From Pelodera strongyloides (taxonomy: Eukaryota; Nematoda; Chromadorea; Rhabditida; Rhabditidae), in assembly GCA_036852015.1 (NCBI GenBank), contig JAANDG010000069.1, positions 1 to 64,000 of the forward strand: a stretch of DNA of 64,000 nucleotides. Direction: 5' to 3'. A model generated the notes under the pieces. It was not told where the DNA came from and made no database searches. It was given only the letters and a program-made list of their open reading frames with translations. Below are positions 38,201-47,109 of this stretch, piece after piece; position 1 is the stretch's first letter; every line of letters begins with the position of its first letter. A program made the position numbers and the translations under genes.

Positions 38201-40290
38201 TCCGCAGTCTAGAATGCTAAAAAAGTGACCAGTCACTACTCGCGTAGTATACCGATTTACAGAAGCTCTCTCGACAAACAATTTATACAGAAATCCAGGG
38301 GAACTGAAGCTAATTCAGCCCACCAAATAGCTAATTCAGCCCACCTTCACGAAATCCAACAATGGAGGCATTTCAGGGGAACCCTTAATTGGGAAAGCGC
38401 ATAATATTGAACCGCCCGATGACGTTGAGACCAATAAAACCTGGAAATACATTTTTTTGGGTCTACAGTCACCACATGTCCACCTTTTTGAGGTGGAATT
38501 TCTCTGAATATGCAATAATTTTCAAAATATTGCGGTATGAAAAGAAGGAGGAAGGAGGACCGTAAGGGGTACACAACTTATAATGACAAACCTTCGTCAA
38601 TGATACCAATGCCAATAAGTTGTATTGCTTGAGTAGCTGAATGTAGACCACTTCGCCATTGCAACCAGAGAACACACATCTGATCTGGACAAAATCAATG
38701 TCAATTAAAAAAAGCAGATATGGTCTTTACATACGAATTGCAGACAACAATAAAGTGAATATAACTTTTCACGAAATTAAAGGGAAAAGGGAAATAAATC
38801 AACATCCACCTGTTCAGTTTTCCGCCCAGTTAAGTTCCTTCGTATTCGTATTTCAAATACAGAACCTCCATTATCAAGCGCTAGCAGAGCGTGATGTCTG
38901 CAATAATGTAAGTATAGTTCAGCAAAACAGAATATGAACAGCGCACATGAAGTACATACGACGTTAACTAAAATACATTAGTCACTGCCACCTGAGAACT
39001 CCAGCCCAGTGTGAAAAACCTTTTAGCTAGACCTTCACAACCCAAACCAAAGAACGCTCACCCGCTTAGAAATACAACTTGTAGAACACCTTTTCCGGGT
39101 TGTACGGCCTCACCAATAGTATAGACAACAGATCCGCTCTTTGCGTTCAGAATCTATAAACGTATTGGGCTTAACAAATCATGAAAGCATTCAAAAACGG
39201 TTTGAATTCAGCGAATTCGAATAAACTCTAACAACAACAACAACAACAAAATAACTCCAAATAACTAACACACACCAGTTTGAAATTTGAAACCCTCTCA
39301 CCTTAACGCCTCCTTTACTATAGCCAACTGCCACATAGTTCCCATCCCTCGAGAATGTGACCGACGAGGCTGAACCCAATTTCTCATCGCTGAACACAGA
39401 GAAAAGCGGTCGTTGGTTCTGAAGAGGTGGACTGTTTTGTAGGAAAGCATTCATACACCCTTTGTACATCCTTGTTCGGAGTTTTTAAAATTAATTTTAC
39501 GTTTCAAGAGCGTGCACCTTTATTCAAGGCAAGGTTTTGCTTATGACATTTTCAGATTTCAGACTCACCGACAAAGACAAAAGTAACAGAATATGTAGAA
39601 TATGGCTACCGTACTACCTGCTCATGTTGACAGATTAGAAAACCCCACCTTTTCGTCAAACACAAGAAGCAGTCCCCGACTAGTCACAATGGCCATTCGC
39701 GTCCGATGTCGCGCGACGGCAGTGGCTCTTCCAGCGCGTGACTGCGCCAATCGAAGTTGATGCGAAATACCTTCTACAAAAGCAAGGAATAATTTATAAG
39801 ATACTTTCAGGCACCGACAATATTTACTAGATATCCAAGAGGCCTCACATGAAACACTATATTGCTACTCAACGACTCACCCAGTACAGTACATCGAAGC
39901 GGACAGTCCAACACATACGACGGTGCAACTGGAGTTCCGTGAGATGACGAACTTCTGAATATTGATGCATCGTCTTCGATATTCATGTCGGAAAACATGA
40001 ACGAATCATCCAAGGAATCTACCTAAAGAGAATACGACAAAGATCAAGGAATGGTTCCAAATTCCTCATGAGCTAATAACTTTTATATTTATTATTAAAT
40101 ACAGCAATATGCATCCGAGTCAGTAAAAGAACTACTAATTGTAAGTCCGAGACCCGTGAACAAGCCCTTGAATCCAAAGGAATACCTGTTTCATCACATC
40201 GTCCAGAGAAAGCGTAGGCAAAGATACATTATCATCTATATCCAACCAGTTCTCATCATCTTCGGTGCCCGTGCCCACCGAGCCGCTCAT
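24702..40290 (-). CDS. vps-8: Vacuolar protein sorting-associated protein 8 (CORVET subunit)
   Basis: About thirty small exons spread over 15.6 kb match VPS8 colinearly. VPS8 is the Rab5-binding subunit of the CORVET tether on early endosomes. The start exon (40186-40290) reads MSGSVGTGTEDDENWLDIDD and follows an acceptor ending directly at the ATG. An N-terminal beta-propeller follows: MAIVTSRGLLLVFDEK near 39700, SVTFSRDGNYVAVGYSKGG near 39330, CVFSGCNGEVVYIQLLKQYN near 38640. The alpha-solenoid includes IGNKLMLYLHCCLAGNAYP near 34900, very close to human VPS8, and YDGIIYVSNKALLDFLGP near 35260. The C-terminal RING-type finger is split over three exons: CAKCERPID ending at 25692, CGHVVHMEC at 25158-25203, and ICPCE starting at 24869; the stop is at 24702. 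The intron after 25158 has a GC donor (GCGAGT). I did not fix every internal exon border. Introns carry a 3.8 kb LINE (30195-33959), a 29-bp minisatellite and MITEs. Confidence 0.9.
25578..25680 (-). repeat. Solo copy of the LINE 5' module
   Basis: Read on the minus strand, it starts TTTTACGCTTCAAGAGCGTG, continues through CACCTTTATTCAAGGGAGTTC, and ends in GGTCCTGAGCAGTAGGCGAC and GAGTTCC. Over about 100 bases it matches the first part of the full-length LINE at 33853-33959. After GAGTTCC the similarity stops abruptly. It sits in the VPS8 intron between the two halves of the RING finger and has the same orientation as the LINE. Confidence 0.8.
26818..26950. repeat. MITE, GAGGCCATATTCACC family
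   Basis: The left end (TGAGGACACATTCACCATTC) and right end (GAGTGGTGAATATGGCATC) are imperfect inverted repeats. The interior (CCCTCGGGGAAATATTTCC, GAGACACGCAGAGAAA, GGGGAATTCCCC) matches copies at 46978, 50503 and 63759. It lies in a VPS8 intron. Confidence 0.8.
30252..32379 (-). pseudogene. LINE ORF, 3' part: reverse transcriptase
   Basis: One continuous frame of almost 700 codons ends at 30252. It includes the RT fingers and palm: GPDGLAPVMLHHLG, GYRPISLLSPIAKIMERLL, HGFTSGRSTTTAL, AIDMSKAFDSLD, SGVPQGSALSPTLFNLYL and the catalytic SYADD box (YADD codons at 31329-31340). The thumb region has KILGVTYD and LAGSTWGNQKETL. The last 60 residues carry a CCHC-like knuckle seen in many LINEs. No ribonuclease H domain is apparent. 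This part alone is intact, but it is cut off from the endonuclease frame by the shift near 32380. The GC content is well above that of the flanking introns, consistent with recent arrival from a coding element. Confidence 0.93.
32380..33892 (-). pseudogene. LINE ORF, 5' part: 2A motif, PHD-like finger, endonuclease
   Basis: A likely start (MACSAEVLSSRRR) lies at 33892. About 85 residues later, at 33634-33602, the frame reads QAGDVEENPGP, a perfect match to the 2A consensus D-V/I-E-x-N-P-G-P, preceded by the Leu-rich SRLLLL. Skipping would release the leader and leave Pro as the first residue of the downstream product. A Cys/His finger follows (WLCTTCKRK, CVQCSTCRNWVHTKSIC, FACPSC). The endonuclease then starts ILQYNCNGIAGK. 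A one-base shift in an A4 run near 33259-33262 moves the frame to ILDILTRRKIDIVVLQETK and VLGDFNAHDASWYS. A second shift near 32865 moves it to the frame containing GSSDHLPIITELVG, the conserved SDH box. A third, near 32376-32384 in a CTCTCT run, precedes the reverse transcriptase. Catalytic motifs of the endonuclease (QETK, GDFNAH, SDH) are still present. Confidence 0.88.
35129..35221. repeat. (AT)n microsatellite, about 90 bases
   Basis: Uninterrupted AT dinucleotide repeat ending 10 bases from a VPS8 exon border near 35230. Length is likely to vary between individuals and assemblies. Confidence 0.97.
37278..37388. repeat. AATC-rich low-complexity tract
   Basis: CAATCAATCATCT, CAATCAATCAAC and ATCAATCAATAAATCAAT runs lie in a VPS8 intron. 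They form a degenerate tetranucleotide repeat. Confidence 0.75.
37629..37880. repeat. 29-bp minisatellite in a VPS8 intron
   Basis: The unit CTGGACCACCCACGAAGCAC plus GAAGTGTTA is repeated about nine times. Successive GGACCACC starts at 37690, 37719 and 37748 give a period of exactly 29. Early units differ (CCTCGAAGCTCGGAG) and late units degrade. The period is not a multiple of three, and it falls between two VPS8 exons, so it is not coding. Confidence 0.93.
39500..39552 (+). repeat. Short solo copy of the LINE 5' module, opposite strand
   Basis: TTTTACGTTTCAAGAGCGTG followed by CACCTTTATTCAAGG is the start of the same module found at 33959 and 25680, here on the plus strand. The middle is deleted and the copy resumes at TTTTGCTTATGACAT. 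The first hairpin arm has one change (ACGTT for ACGCT), giving a wobble pair. It lies in a VPS8 intron just beyond the 39300-39470 exon. Confidence 0.75.
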
Positions 40291-41442
40291 CTGTTCAAAT
40301 ATTATTAAGCTATTTTCTTTATATACCGTAATTCTTTTTAAAAGTCATACATTTCAAACAATTACTATACATCTCTGATTCTAATTATGAGACTACCGTA
40401 CTTCACTGAAAATTTTAATACCGCAATCTGGGTAATTTGCCCATAATTTACCGTATACACAACATTTCAACAAAGATTATATGAACACCGTAATCCATAA
40501 AAAACAATTGCACTAGGATACCTCGCAGGAGATCCCAAATAACTCCCAAGTAATAAACAAGTGAAACAAACACCGAGTCCCAAACCAATCAATATTCCAA
40601 AAAAAGTTTATTAACAATTAATCATTTGCATAAGCCGGTAATAAATTATTATTAATTGATCTATCAGGTAACCCTAGAAAACAACAAACTAGGCAATTAA
40701 TCGTACAGAAACAGCTAATAGTTCATCACATACCCTCTTTGGAATTAGGATTACAAAACAAACGTTACTCCTTCTTTAAAAAAAAAACGAAATACCCCAG
40801 AGTGAACGAAGGAGCAACAATAAACTACAGTAAGACAAAGAGGATAAAAACTACGGCCCACGCAATTAATACCATTAAAACATGTTACAAAAACCCAATG
40901 ATACAGAAAGTTGAAACATGAGTTATTAAGATACGTCGAAAGAAAATTGCAATGAAGCATCACAGAAACAAATATCACATGGCATACAATCGGCACTTAT
41001 AAACTTGATTACAAAGGCAATTACACGAAAGAACAGAGGCGGCAGTCCAGAATAAAATCATAGGTAGAAGAAGGACACCCACCTCATTAAAGCGAAATAT
41101 CGCCCGGTTTTTGAAACGCATCTCAAGTACTTGCATTCCTATGCAACTTGGGGTTTAATTGGGGTCTAGTTTTTATTCTCATTTTTGCTCATTTGCACAC
41201 GCTGCATAAGAAAGCAGGTGTGCGCAACGCGTTTCAAAAACCGGCCGGTATTTCGCTTCAAAAACTGATATACAACTGAACAAAAATATCCCTATAGAAA
41301 ACAAATGCGATACGCGAACCAAAAACAATGTTAACATTTCTCGAGTCACATGAAACTGCAACACTAATTGACAAATCACGCCCAAAGTTTGGAATGCTAA
41401 AATAAGAAGCTGCACTGACAGAACGGGATAATTGCTAATTGC
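40291..41442. other. Spacer between GMPPB and VPS8, with one MITE
   Basis: The 1.15 kb gap between the GMPPB stop and VPS8 start has the VPS8 acceptor at its lower end, AT-rich DNA, and a TTAAAGCG-family MITE at 41087-41262. No other gene was seen. Both genes point the same way, so this is either VPS8 promoter DNA or an intercistronic spacer. Confidence 0.5.
41087..41262. repeat. MITE, TTAAAGCGAAATACCGG family
   Basis: It starts TTAAAGCGAAATATCGCCCG and ends CCGGCCGGTATTTCGCTT. The arms GTTTTTGAAACGCATC and GCGTTTCAAAAACC are present, and the centre includes the family words TTTATTCTCATTTTTGCTCA and CGCTGCATAAGAA. The right-hand TTAA has decayed to TCAA. Confidence 0.88.
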
Positions 41443-44400
41443 TTACATAATTATATCGGGTTCTGGCACGTTGGCTGATATGGCCTTGTGTGGGAGGACG
41501 CGTGCTCCATTTAGATACAATTCATCGTGAACAACTACATCATCTCCGATCACAGAATTATTCTCCACGCGCGCCCAACGACCTAAATAAGTGAATAAAA
41601 AAGATTAAAGCGGTATAACATCCAGTTTGTAACGCACATGGTGGTGGACGATGTATTCCCATGTAGCGTAGGCAAATAACTGCGCGCTAATTTAGTCTAA
41701 TTTCTAATTTTATTAATTTGCATACAACATATGGAAATGTAGTTGTCCAATGTCCGTTATACCGCTTTAAACGGGTAGAAGAGGCAAACGTCAATCCGAA
41801 TACTTACATACGCATATGCATATATATATATATATATCTACTATTATATAAACGAGTAAGAAAATCGTGTCCGTCCGCTTTTGAGCTGTGCACGTTCCTC
41901 AACTAATAAAGATGATGAAATTCGACCGTAGCCAATGGCCCGGGTTGGTTACTAAATTTGTTTATTAAAAGTTACATTACGGAAAATTAATCGATAAACA
42001 ATTAAAATCAATAATAATAAGTTAATACTTGGGGAGGTGCGAAAATCAAAGCGCGCGCCCGCTTCCAAAACCTATTCTACCATCTTCCCCGTGAGAAACT
42101 AGCAGCGTTAAGTACCATTAGTTTTTTTCTAAGTCACCAGTTTCGGAAGATATAGCTTGAAACGTGGCGAAGTAGCCAAACTTTGTCAAGAGGGATGGTT
42201 TTTGAAGGTAAACAAAAATAGAGGCACGATGAACAGAGCGCGAAAGAGCATTGTATTTGGAGAGAATTCGAGAAAGAGAAGGAAAGAGAGATACATTTCA
42301 CTTATTATAAACAAGTAAGCAAAGCGTGTCCGTCCGCTTTTGAGCTGTGCACGTTCCTCAACTAATAAAGATGATGAAATTCGACCGTAGCCAATGACCC
42401 GGGTTTGTTACTAAATTTATTTATTAAAAGATAAATAGTGAAAAATAAATTGATAAACAATTAAAATCAATAATAATAGGTTAATGCTTGGGGAGGTGTG
42501 AAAATCAAAGCGTGCGCCCGCTTTCAAAACCTATTCTACAATCTTCCCCGTGAGAAACTAGCAGCTATAAGTACCATTAGTTTTTTTCTAAGACACCAAT
42601 TTCGAAAGATATAGCTTGAAACGTGGCAAAGTTGCCGAACTTTGACAAGAGGGGATGGTTTTTGAAGGTAAACAAAAATAGAGGCCCGACGAACAGAGCG
42701 CGAGAGAGCATTGTATTTTTAGAGAATTCGAGAAAGAGAAGAAGAGAGAGGGAGATGAAAGAAAATGAAAATCTATAAACATTAGCTATTCGGATTTTCT
42801 TCATGTTTCCAAATATTGTTATTGTTACGTATGTTGAGCGTAAAGTTAGAATGTCGACCCGTATTCGTTGTCCTACTGTAAGCAAGTGATAGGTGAGGAC
42901 CGTAGCCAATGTACCAGATTGGTGACTAAATTTATTGATAAATATTTACATAATACAAAATCGATAAGTACACAGTTGAATTCAATAATTATAAGTTAAG
43001 GCAATGCAGAAACCAAAGGGTGCGCCGGCTTTCACAAACCACCTTACCACTTCCCCGTGTCAAACTATATCAGGTCATCAGCGATTAGAATTGTTGTGAA
43101 TGTTTATTGTGTCAATTGTGTGGTGAGAAGGATAATTCGGAATCTTGGCAGCTGCGGAAGGGGACCACGGCGAATCGGGCCAAAGTAACTATGAAGTTTA
43201 TTTACCGGTATAATTCGGACATGATTATTGTGTGGTGAGAAGGATAATTCGGAATCGGAGCAGCCGGGGAAGGGGACCACGGCGAATCGGGCAAATTAAC
43301 CATGAGGTTTATGTTTATACACCGGCATATTTGGAACTTTTTTTAATGTTGTTGTGTGTTTTAGATAGAGGACAGTCAGGGCAGACAGGAAAGACGAGGA
43401 ACGGGTTTCAGCGTCACATAACGTTTACTGAGAATAACTCGTGAACGGAAGAGTTGGCTAACGCGATGATCCTGCCCAGTGTAACAACCACCGAGTTTAT
43501 TCTCCGGCACATTCTCAGTAAATGGTAGCTCAGTAGCAAACAGGAATGGAGCAATGAGGAGAGCGAGTGGGAACGATGATGGAATGTCATGGGGAGGCAG
43601 CGCATGTTTCAACTGCTTTAAGGCTTTGCAACATGCGACGGAAACTTTATAAATAAAGCTATAAGGAGAGAGCGGCCGAAGGCCGCTCAAAGCGTGCGAG
43701 GAGGAGCGGCCGAAGGCCGCGACGACGAGCACGTATTGCGCGGGTCGGAGCGGCCGAAGGCCGCGACGACCCGAGCCCAGGAGCCAGGCGCGCGATAGCG
43801 CGCCTGGCGATATACATATATTCGAACAACAGGCAAACGACGTGTTCAACTCAAACCCCTATGGTGAATTTTGTCGGATTTCTTAATATGGAATTTCACA
43901 ACAATAAAGGCAGGGTAATTATTAATAATAAAAGACGCACCAATCGAGCACTTCCTGCCCACGATACTCTTATTGACCCAAGAATGCGTTCTGACCAAAC
44001 TGTCCGAGAGAATAGTCGAATGTCTGATGCACACACCATCCTCAATGCGCACACGGGGACCAATCACCTAAAATTAAATAAACAACATAAAATTAGGAGA
44101 GGTACTTGAGATACTTTAAAGCGAAATACCGGTCGGTTCTTGAAACGCATCGCTGACAACTGAATTATTACGTATTTATGCTAATTTGCTCGGTTTTTTA
44201 TTCTAATATATGTTGCATACGCTGCATAAGAATGCTGATGTACTAGATGCGTTCCAAAAACCGGCCGGTATTTCGTTTTAATAATAAACGAAATAAAAAC
44301 AATATTCCAAAAAATAATAGGAAGTATCTGCAAAACAAGTCTAAAATTGTGGAATAATAGGTGCATGAAACAAGACATCACCTAAGTACTATATCGTAGT

Positions 44401-46932
44401 TTTAAATAACAATACGTAACACCATATTCTACAATATATACTATGACTTGGCGCCCCAACAAGCACTAACACTCAAACGGAATACGAAATAATAACAAAC
44501 ACGTACTCAAAGAAAATGCAAAAGTAACACAAACTACAAACTACAAAGTACAGAATAAAAAGTCTCACCACATTAGGCCCAATCTTGCAGTTGTTTCCAA
44601 TTGTGGCAGATTCATCCACCAAAACATTTCCCTGAATATGGTCTCCGGAAGCCAGTACTCCAGGCGCGGTCACACGTTTGTGTTGGAGGAAGAGTGTGGT
44701 GCCTGAATACACTAAACTTACAGGGGACGATTGATTGCGAACCGCGATCTACGATCCCCATGCTAAGCCACAGACGGCATACTCACTGTTCAACCAGCTC
44801 AGCTCAACGCTATTACGGGCCTTTGTTCAATCAGGCAGATCTAGGTAACTGGGCCACAAAGTACAAAAATAACGAACTAACCAGTAAGGAAATCCCTCGG
44901 TTGTCCGACGTCCATCCAAAATCCAGGCAGAACAAATGCGAACAAATTTGCAGCGTCAGCCATTTGAGGAAAGATCTAGAAGTGAGGATATATATATATA
45001 TATATCTTTATTGAAATGCATAAAGTATAACATGGATTATATGGATTATATGGAAAGAAAAAATCTGTTTTTGGAAGAAACCGGTACCTCTTTCTCAATG
45101 CTCGTAGGTCGTAGTGGAATTCGATTCAACACTGCCGGCGAGAAAACATACAGGCCAGCGTTGATTTTGTTACCAACGTACTCTGAAATGAAAAGAGGTA
45201 AGTACAACCGTATTCCACATTAAGAAGATAAGGGGGAGCGGGGGGGGGGGGGGGGGGGGTCGGCAAAATAACATGTTTCACTGTGGCCATAAACGACCGA
45301 CATTGCCTCGGAATTCCAATATATCAAACATCCTACTAACAATGTATTACTAACGTGTTTGTAGAAAATGGGGACAGTGAGAGAGAAAAGACAAATATTG
45401 AACAATAGTAAATCTGAAAACACATTCCACAATAAACAGAGCATCCTCGCACCCAGATTCCACTGTGACCGATAATTAGAAGAATAAGTTACTGAATGTT
45501 TCCAATGTACTATAAAAGATTACCTTGAGGTTTCTCCACAAACTCTGCGATTTGTCCGTTGGCTTCGTCGAATACAACAACACCGTATTTAGAGGGTTCT
45601 TCCACCTAAAATACATTGAACAATCATTGTGGTGTCATGATCGATGAGCAATGTTACTGACTTTGAATAAATAGTCCGGAAGCCCGGATAACAGGGACAA
45701 AGAAAAGTTAATGCTACGGAGCCTTGTACGAAACGAAAAATCTGCCATCAAGATTCAAGGTATACGGTATACTCTTCTGAACTTGACTTAACATGGTATG
45801 CAACGACTCCCTATATATTTCTTCATGCTATGTGAATATACTGATCATAAATTCAAATATGCTACCTTTGTCACGGCAATAGTTCCCTCTTTTCCGTGAT
45901 TTTTGTGAAATTCGATCATTTGCTTGAAGGGAAAATCGCAAATGACGTCACTATTCAATACAAAGAAAGGTTCGTCGCCGTCAAGATATTCTCTGAAACA
46001 AACATATAAAATGATCAAATTAACATCCGCAGGCTGCGAGGCTGCACTCGAGAAATTCCGCTTCGTCGAATACATACAACAACGTCGAATACAACTTCTA
46101 AACACAATCCGTATTCCGTCATAATTTCAAAAGATGGACTAATGGTAACCAGTAACTGTTCTAATTGGATGTTCACACGCTGAACTACTCAAACGCAGGT
46201 TTACTACTATATTATGCCAAAGTAGAGAACCCAAACCTGGCCAAGGCTAATGGTCCGGCCGTTCCGAGAGGCTCTTCCTCCAGTGAAAAGCGGATCTTGA
46301 CTCCGAGTCTCTCCGCATGGCTCGTCATTTCCTGCTCCAATTGTTCAGCACGATAGCTAAAAAAAGGTTAAGGTTAGACCCGTCTTCGCAACAGATCGGA
46401 ATTCCGCGCGGGTCCCGTGCCTCAAATACACGGTCCGGCCTGCCCTGAGTTTTTGGTTTCAGTTAGTTCACTTCCTGGCCAAGGATAGCGATTGAGCACC
46501 TCTTTCCTCCGCAACCGAAATTGCTACTAATACACTCTACTGAGAAGGCTAGGTCTGCCCGGATCAAGAGTCGAACGGACAAGCCGCACAGCCTGCGCTG
46601 TTTTTGAGACAGCGACTTAGGCACTGCGCCACCAGACCCCTAAGTTCATAGAAACCAAAGAAAAGGTCCAAACAAGCACTGCAAACCCACTCACAACGGG
46701 AATAGGTTGGTAACAGCAGAAAACACATTAAAAATCATAATCACATGGGGTACGATAGCCAAATCGCTTACCTCACAGCCAACACAAGTGTGGTGACCCC
46801 GACAGCCGCCAGAGCTTCCATCTGATGCAGCATCATCGGCTTGTTAGCGAACTCGACAAGAGGCTTCGGTTGTGTGAGTGTCAAGGGCCGAAGCCGGGTT
46901 CCATACCCACCGACCAGGATCAGAGCCTTCAT
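41443..46932 (-). CDS. gmppb: Mannose-1-phosphate guanylyltransferase subunit beta
   Basis: Nine exons (46772-46932, 46237-46356, 45866-45992, 45524-45605, 45088-45182, 44882-44975, 44569-44702, 43941-44067, 41443-41582) join in phase to 359 residues; human GMPPB has 360. The enzyme makes GDP-mannose from mannose-1-phosphate and GTP in the cytosol, the donor for N-glycan, O-mannose and GPI synthesis. The nucleotidyltransferase signature [20 protein letters not shown] is at residues 6-25. Other family segments are [52 protein letters not shown] and [17 protein letters not shown]. The C-terminal part is a left-handed beta-helix of hexapeptide repeats ([36 protein letters not shown]), ending VPEPDIIM as in human. 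An ATTGCAG acceptor lies 5 bases before the ATG. The last intron (41583-43940) is filled with repeats. Its neighbours on the same strand are VPS8 and PDHB. Confidence 0.97.
41840..42757. repeat. Tandem duplication, two ~459-base units
   Basis: The segment at 41840-42298 is repeated at about 42301-42757 with roughly 90 % or better identity by eye. GTCCGTCCGCTTTTGAGCTG occurs at 41869 and again at 42328, an offset of 459. Shared landmarks include GATGATGAAATTCGACCGTA, CCCGTGAGAAACTAGCAG and ATAGAGGC...AACAGAGCGCG. It is inside the last GMPPB intron. Differences include many single-base changes, so the duplication is not very recent. Confidence 0.93.
42895..43080. repeat. Third, diverged partial unit of the 459-base repeat
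   Basis: GACCGTAGCCAATGTACCAG, ACTAAATTTATTGATAAA, TTCAATAATTATAAGTTAA and CACTTCCCCGTG follow the same order as in the two upstream units, with more substitutions and a shorter middle. This makes the array at least 2.4 units long. Confidence 0.7.
43115..43315. repeat. Direct duplication, ~105-base unit
   Basis: GTGTGGTGAGAAGGATAATT, then CGGAATC and GGAAGGGGACCACGGCGAAT occur at about 43119-43180 and again at about 43229-43290, each followed by an ATGARGTTTAT segment. It lies in the GMPPB intron. Confidence 0.8.
43665..43812. repeat. GC-rich palindrome cluster (GGCCGAAGGCC)
   Basis: GAGCGGCCGAAGGCCGC occurs three times within 90 bases, followed by CCAGGCGCGCGATAGCGCGC and CTGG, an almost perfect long palindrome. 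A related block is at 14466-14535, and GGCCTTCGGCC also occurs in both arms of the foldback at 19255-20315. The cluster lies in the GMPPB intron. Confidence 0.82.
44116..44281. repeat. MITE, TTAAAGCGAAATACCGG family, intact copy
   Basis: Begins TTAAAGCGAAATACCGGTCG, ends CCGGCCGGTATTTCGTTTTA then A, with a TTAA at each end. The inner arms GAAACGCATCG and AGATGCGTTCC are nearly complementary. It lies in the GMPPB intron between 44067 and 44569. Confidence 0.92.
45241..45259. repeat. Poly(G) run
   Basis: A run of 19 Gs, preceded by GGGGGAGC, lies in the intron between GMPPB exons 4 and 5. It could form a G-quadruplex on the plus strand. Confidence 0.9.
46375..46643 (-). mobile_element. tRNA-derived SINE-like element
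   Basis: Read on the minus strand from 46643, GGGGTCTGGTGGCGCAGTGC begins like a tRNA, with an A box (TGGCGCAGTGCCTAAG) and, some 50 bases later, a B box (GTTCGACTC); the head closes with GGGCAGACC. A body of about 180 bases without tRNA similarity follows, ending near TCTAACCTTAACC and a T-rich stretch. Head, body and tail order fits a SINE with a Pol III promoter. It lies in the first intron of GMPPB. The mobile family cannot be proved from a single copy. Confidence 0.65.
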
Positions 46933-46977
46933 ACCTGCTGCAATTTTTAGGTTGGCAAATGGAACAAGGAAGAAACT

Positions 46978-47109
46978 GAGGCCATATTCACCACTCCGAG
47001 TTCCTCTGGGAAATAGTCCCTGGGGACAGAACATAGCATTCTAATGTGAGACACGTAGAGAAAAAGACGGAGAATTCCCCATGGGGAATTGAGTGGTGAA
47101 TATGGCCTC
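46978..47109. repeat. MITE, GAGGCCATATTCACC family, intact copy
   Basis: GAGGCCATATTCACCACTC at the left and GAGTGGTGAATATGGCCTC at the right are perfect inverted repeats. The interior (AATAGTCCCTGGGGACAGAA, GTGAGACACGTAGAGAAAAA, GACGGAGAATTCCCC) matches the other copies. Its edge is 46 bases before the GMPPB ATG. Confidence 0.93.
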
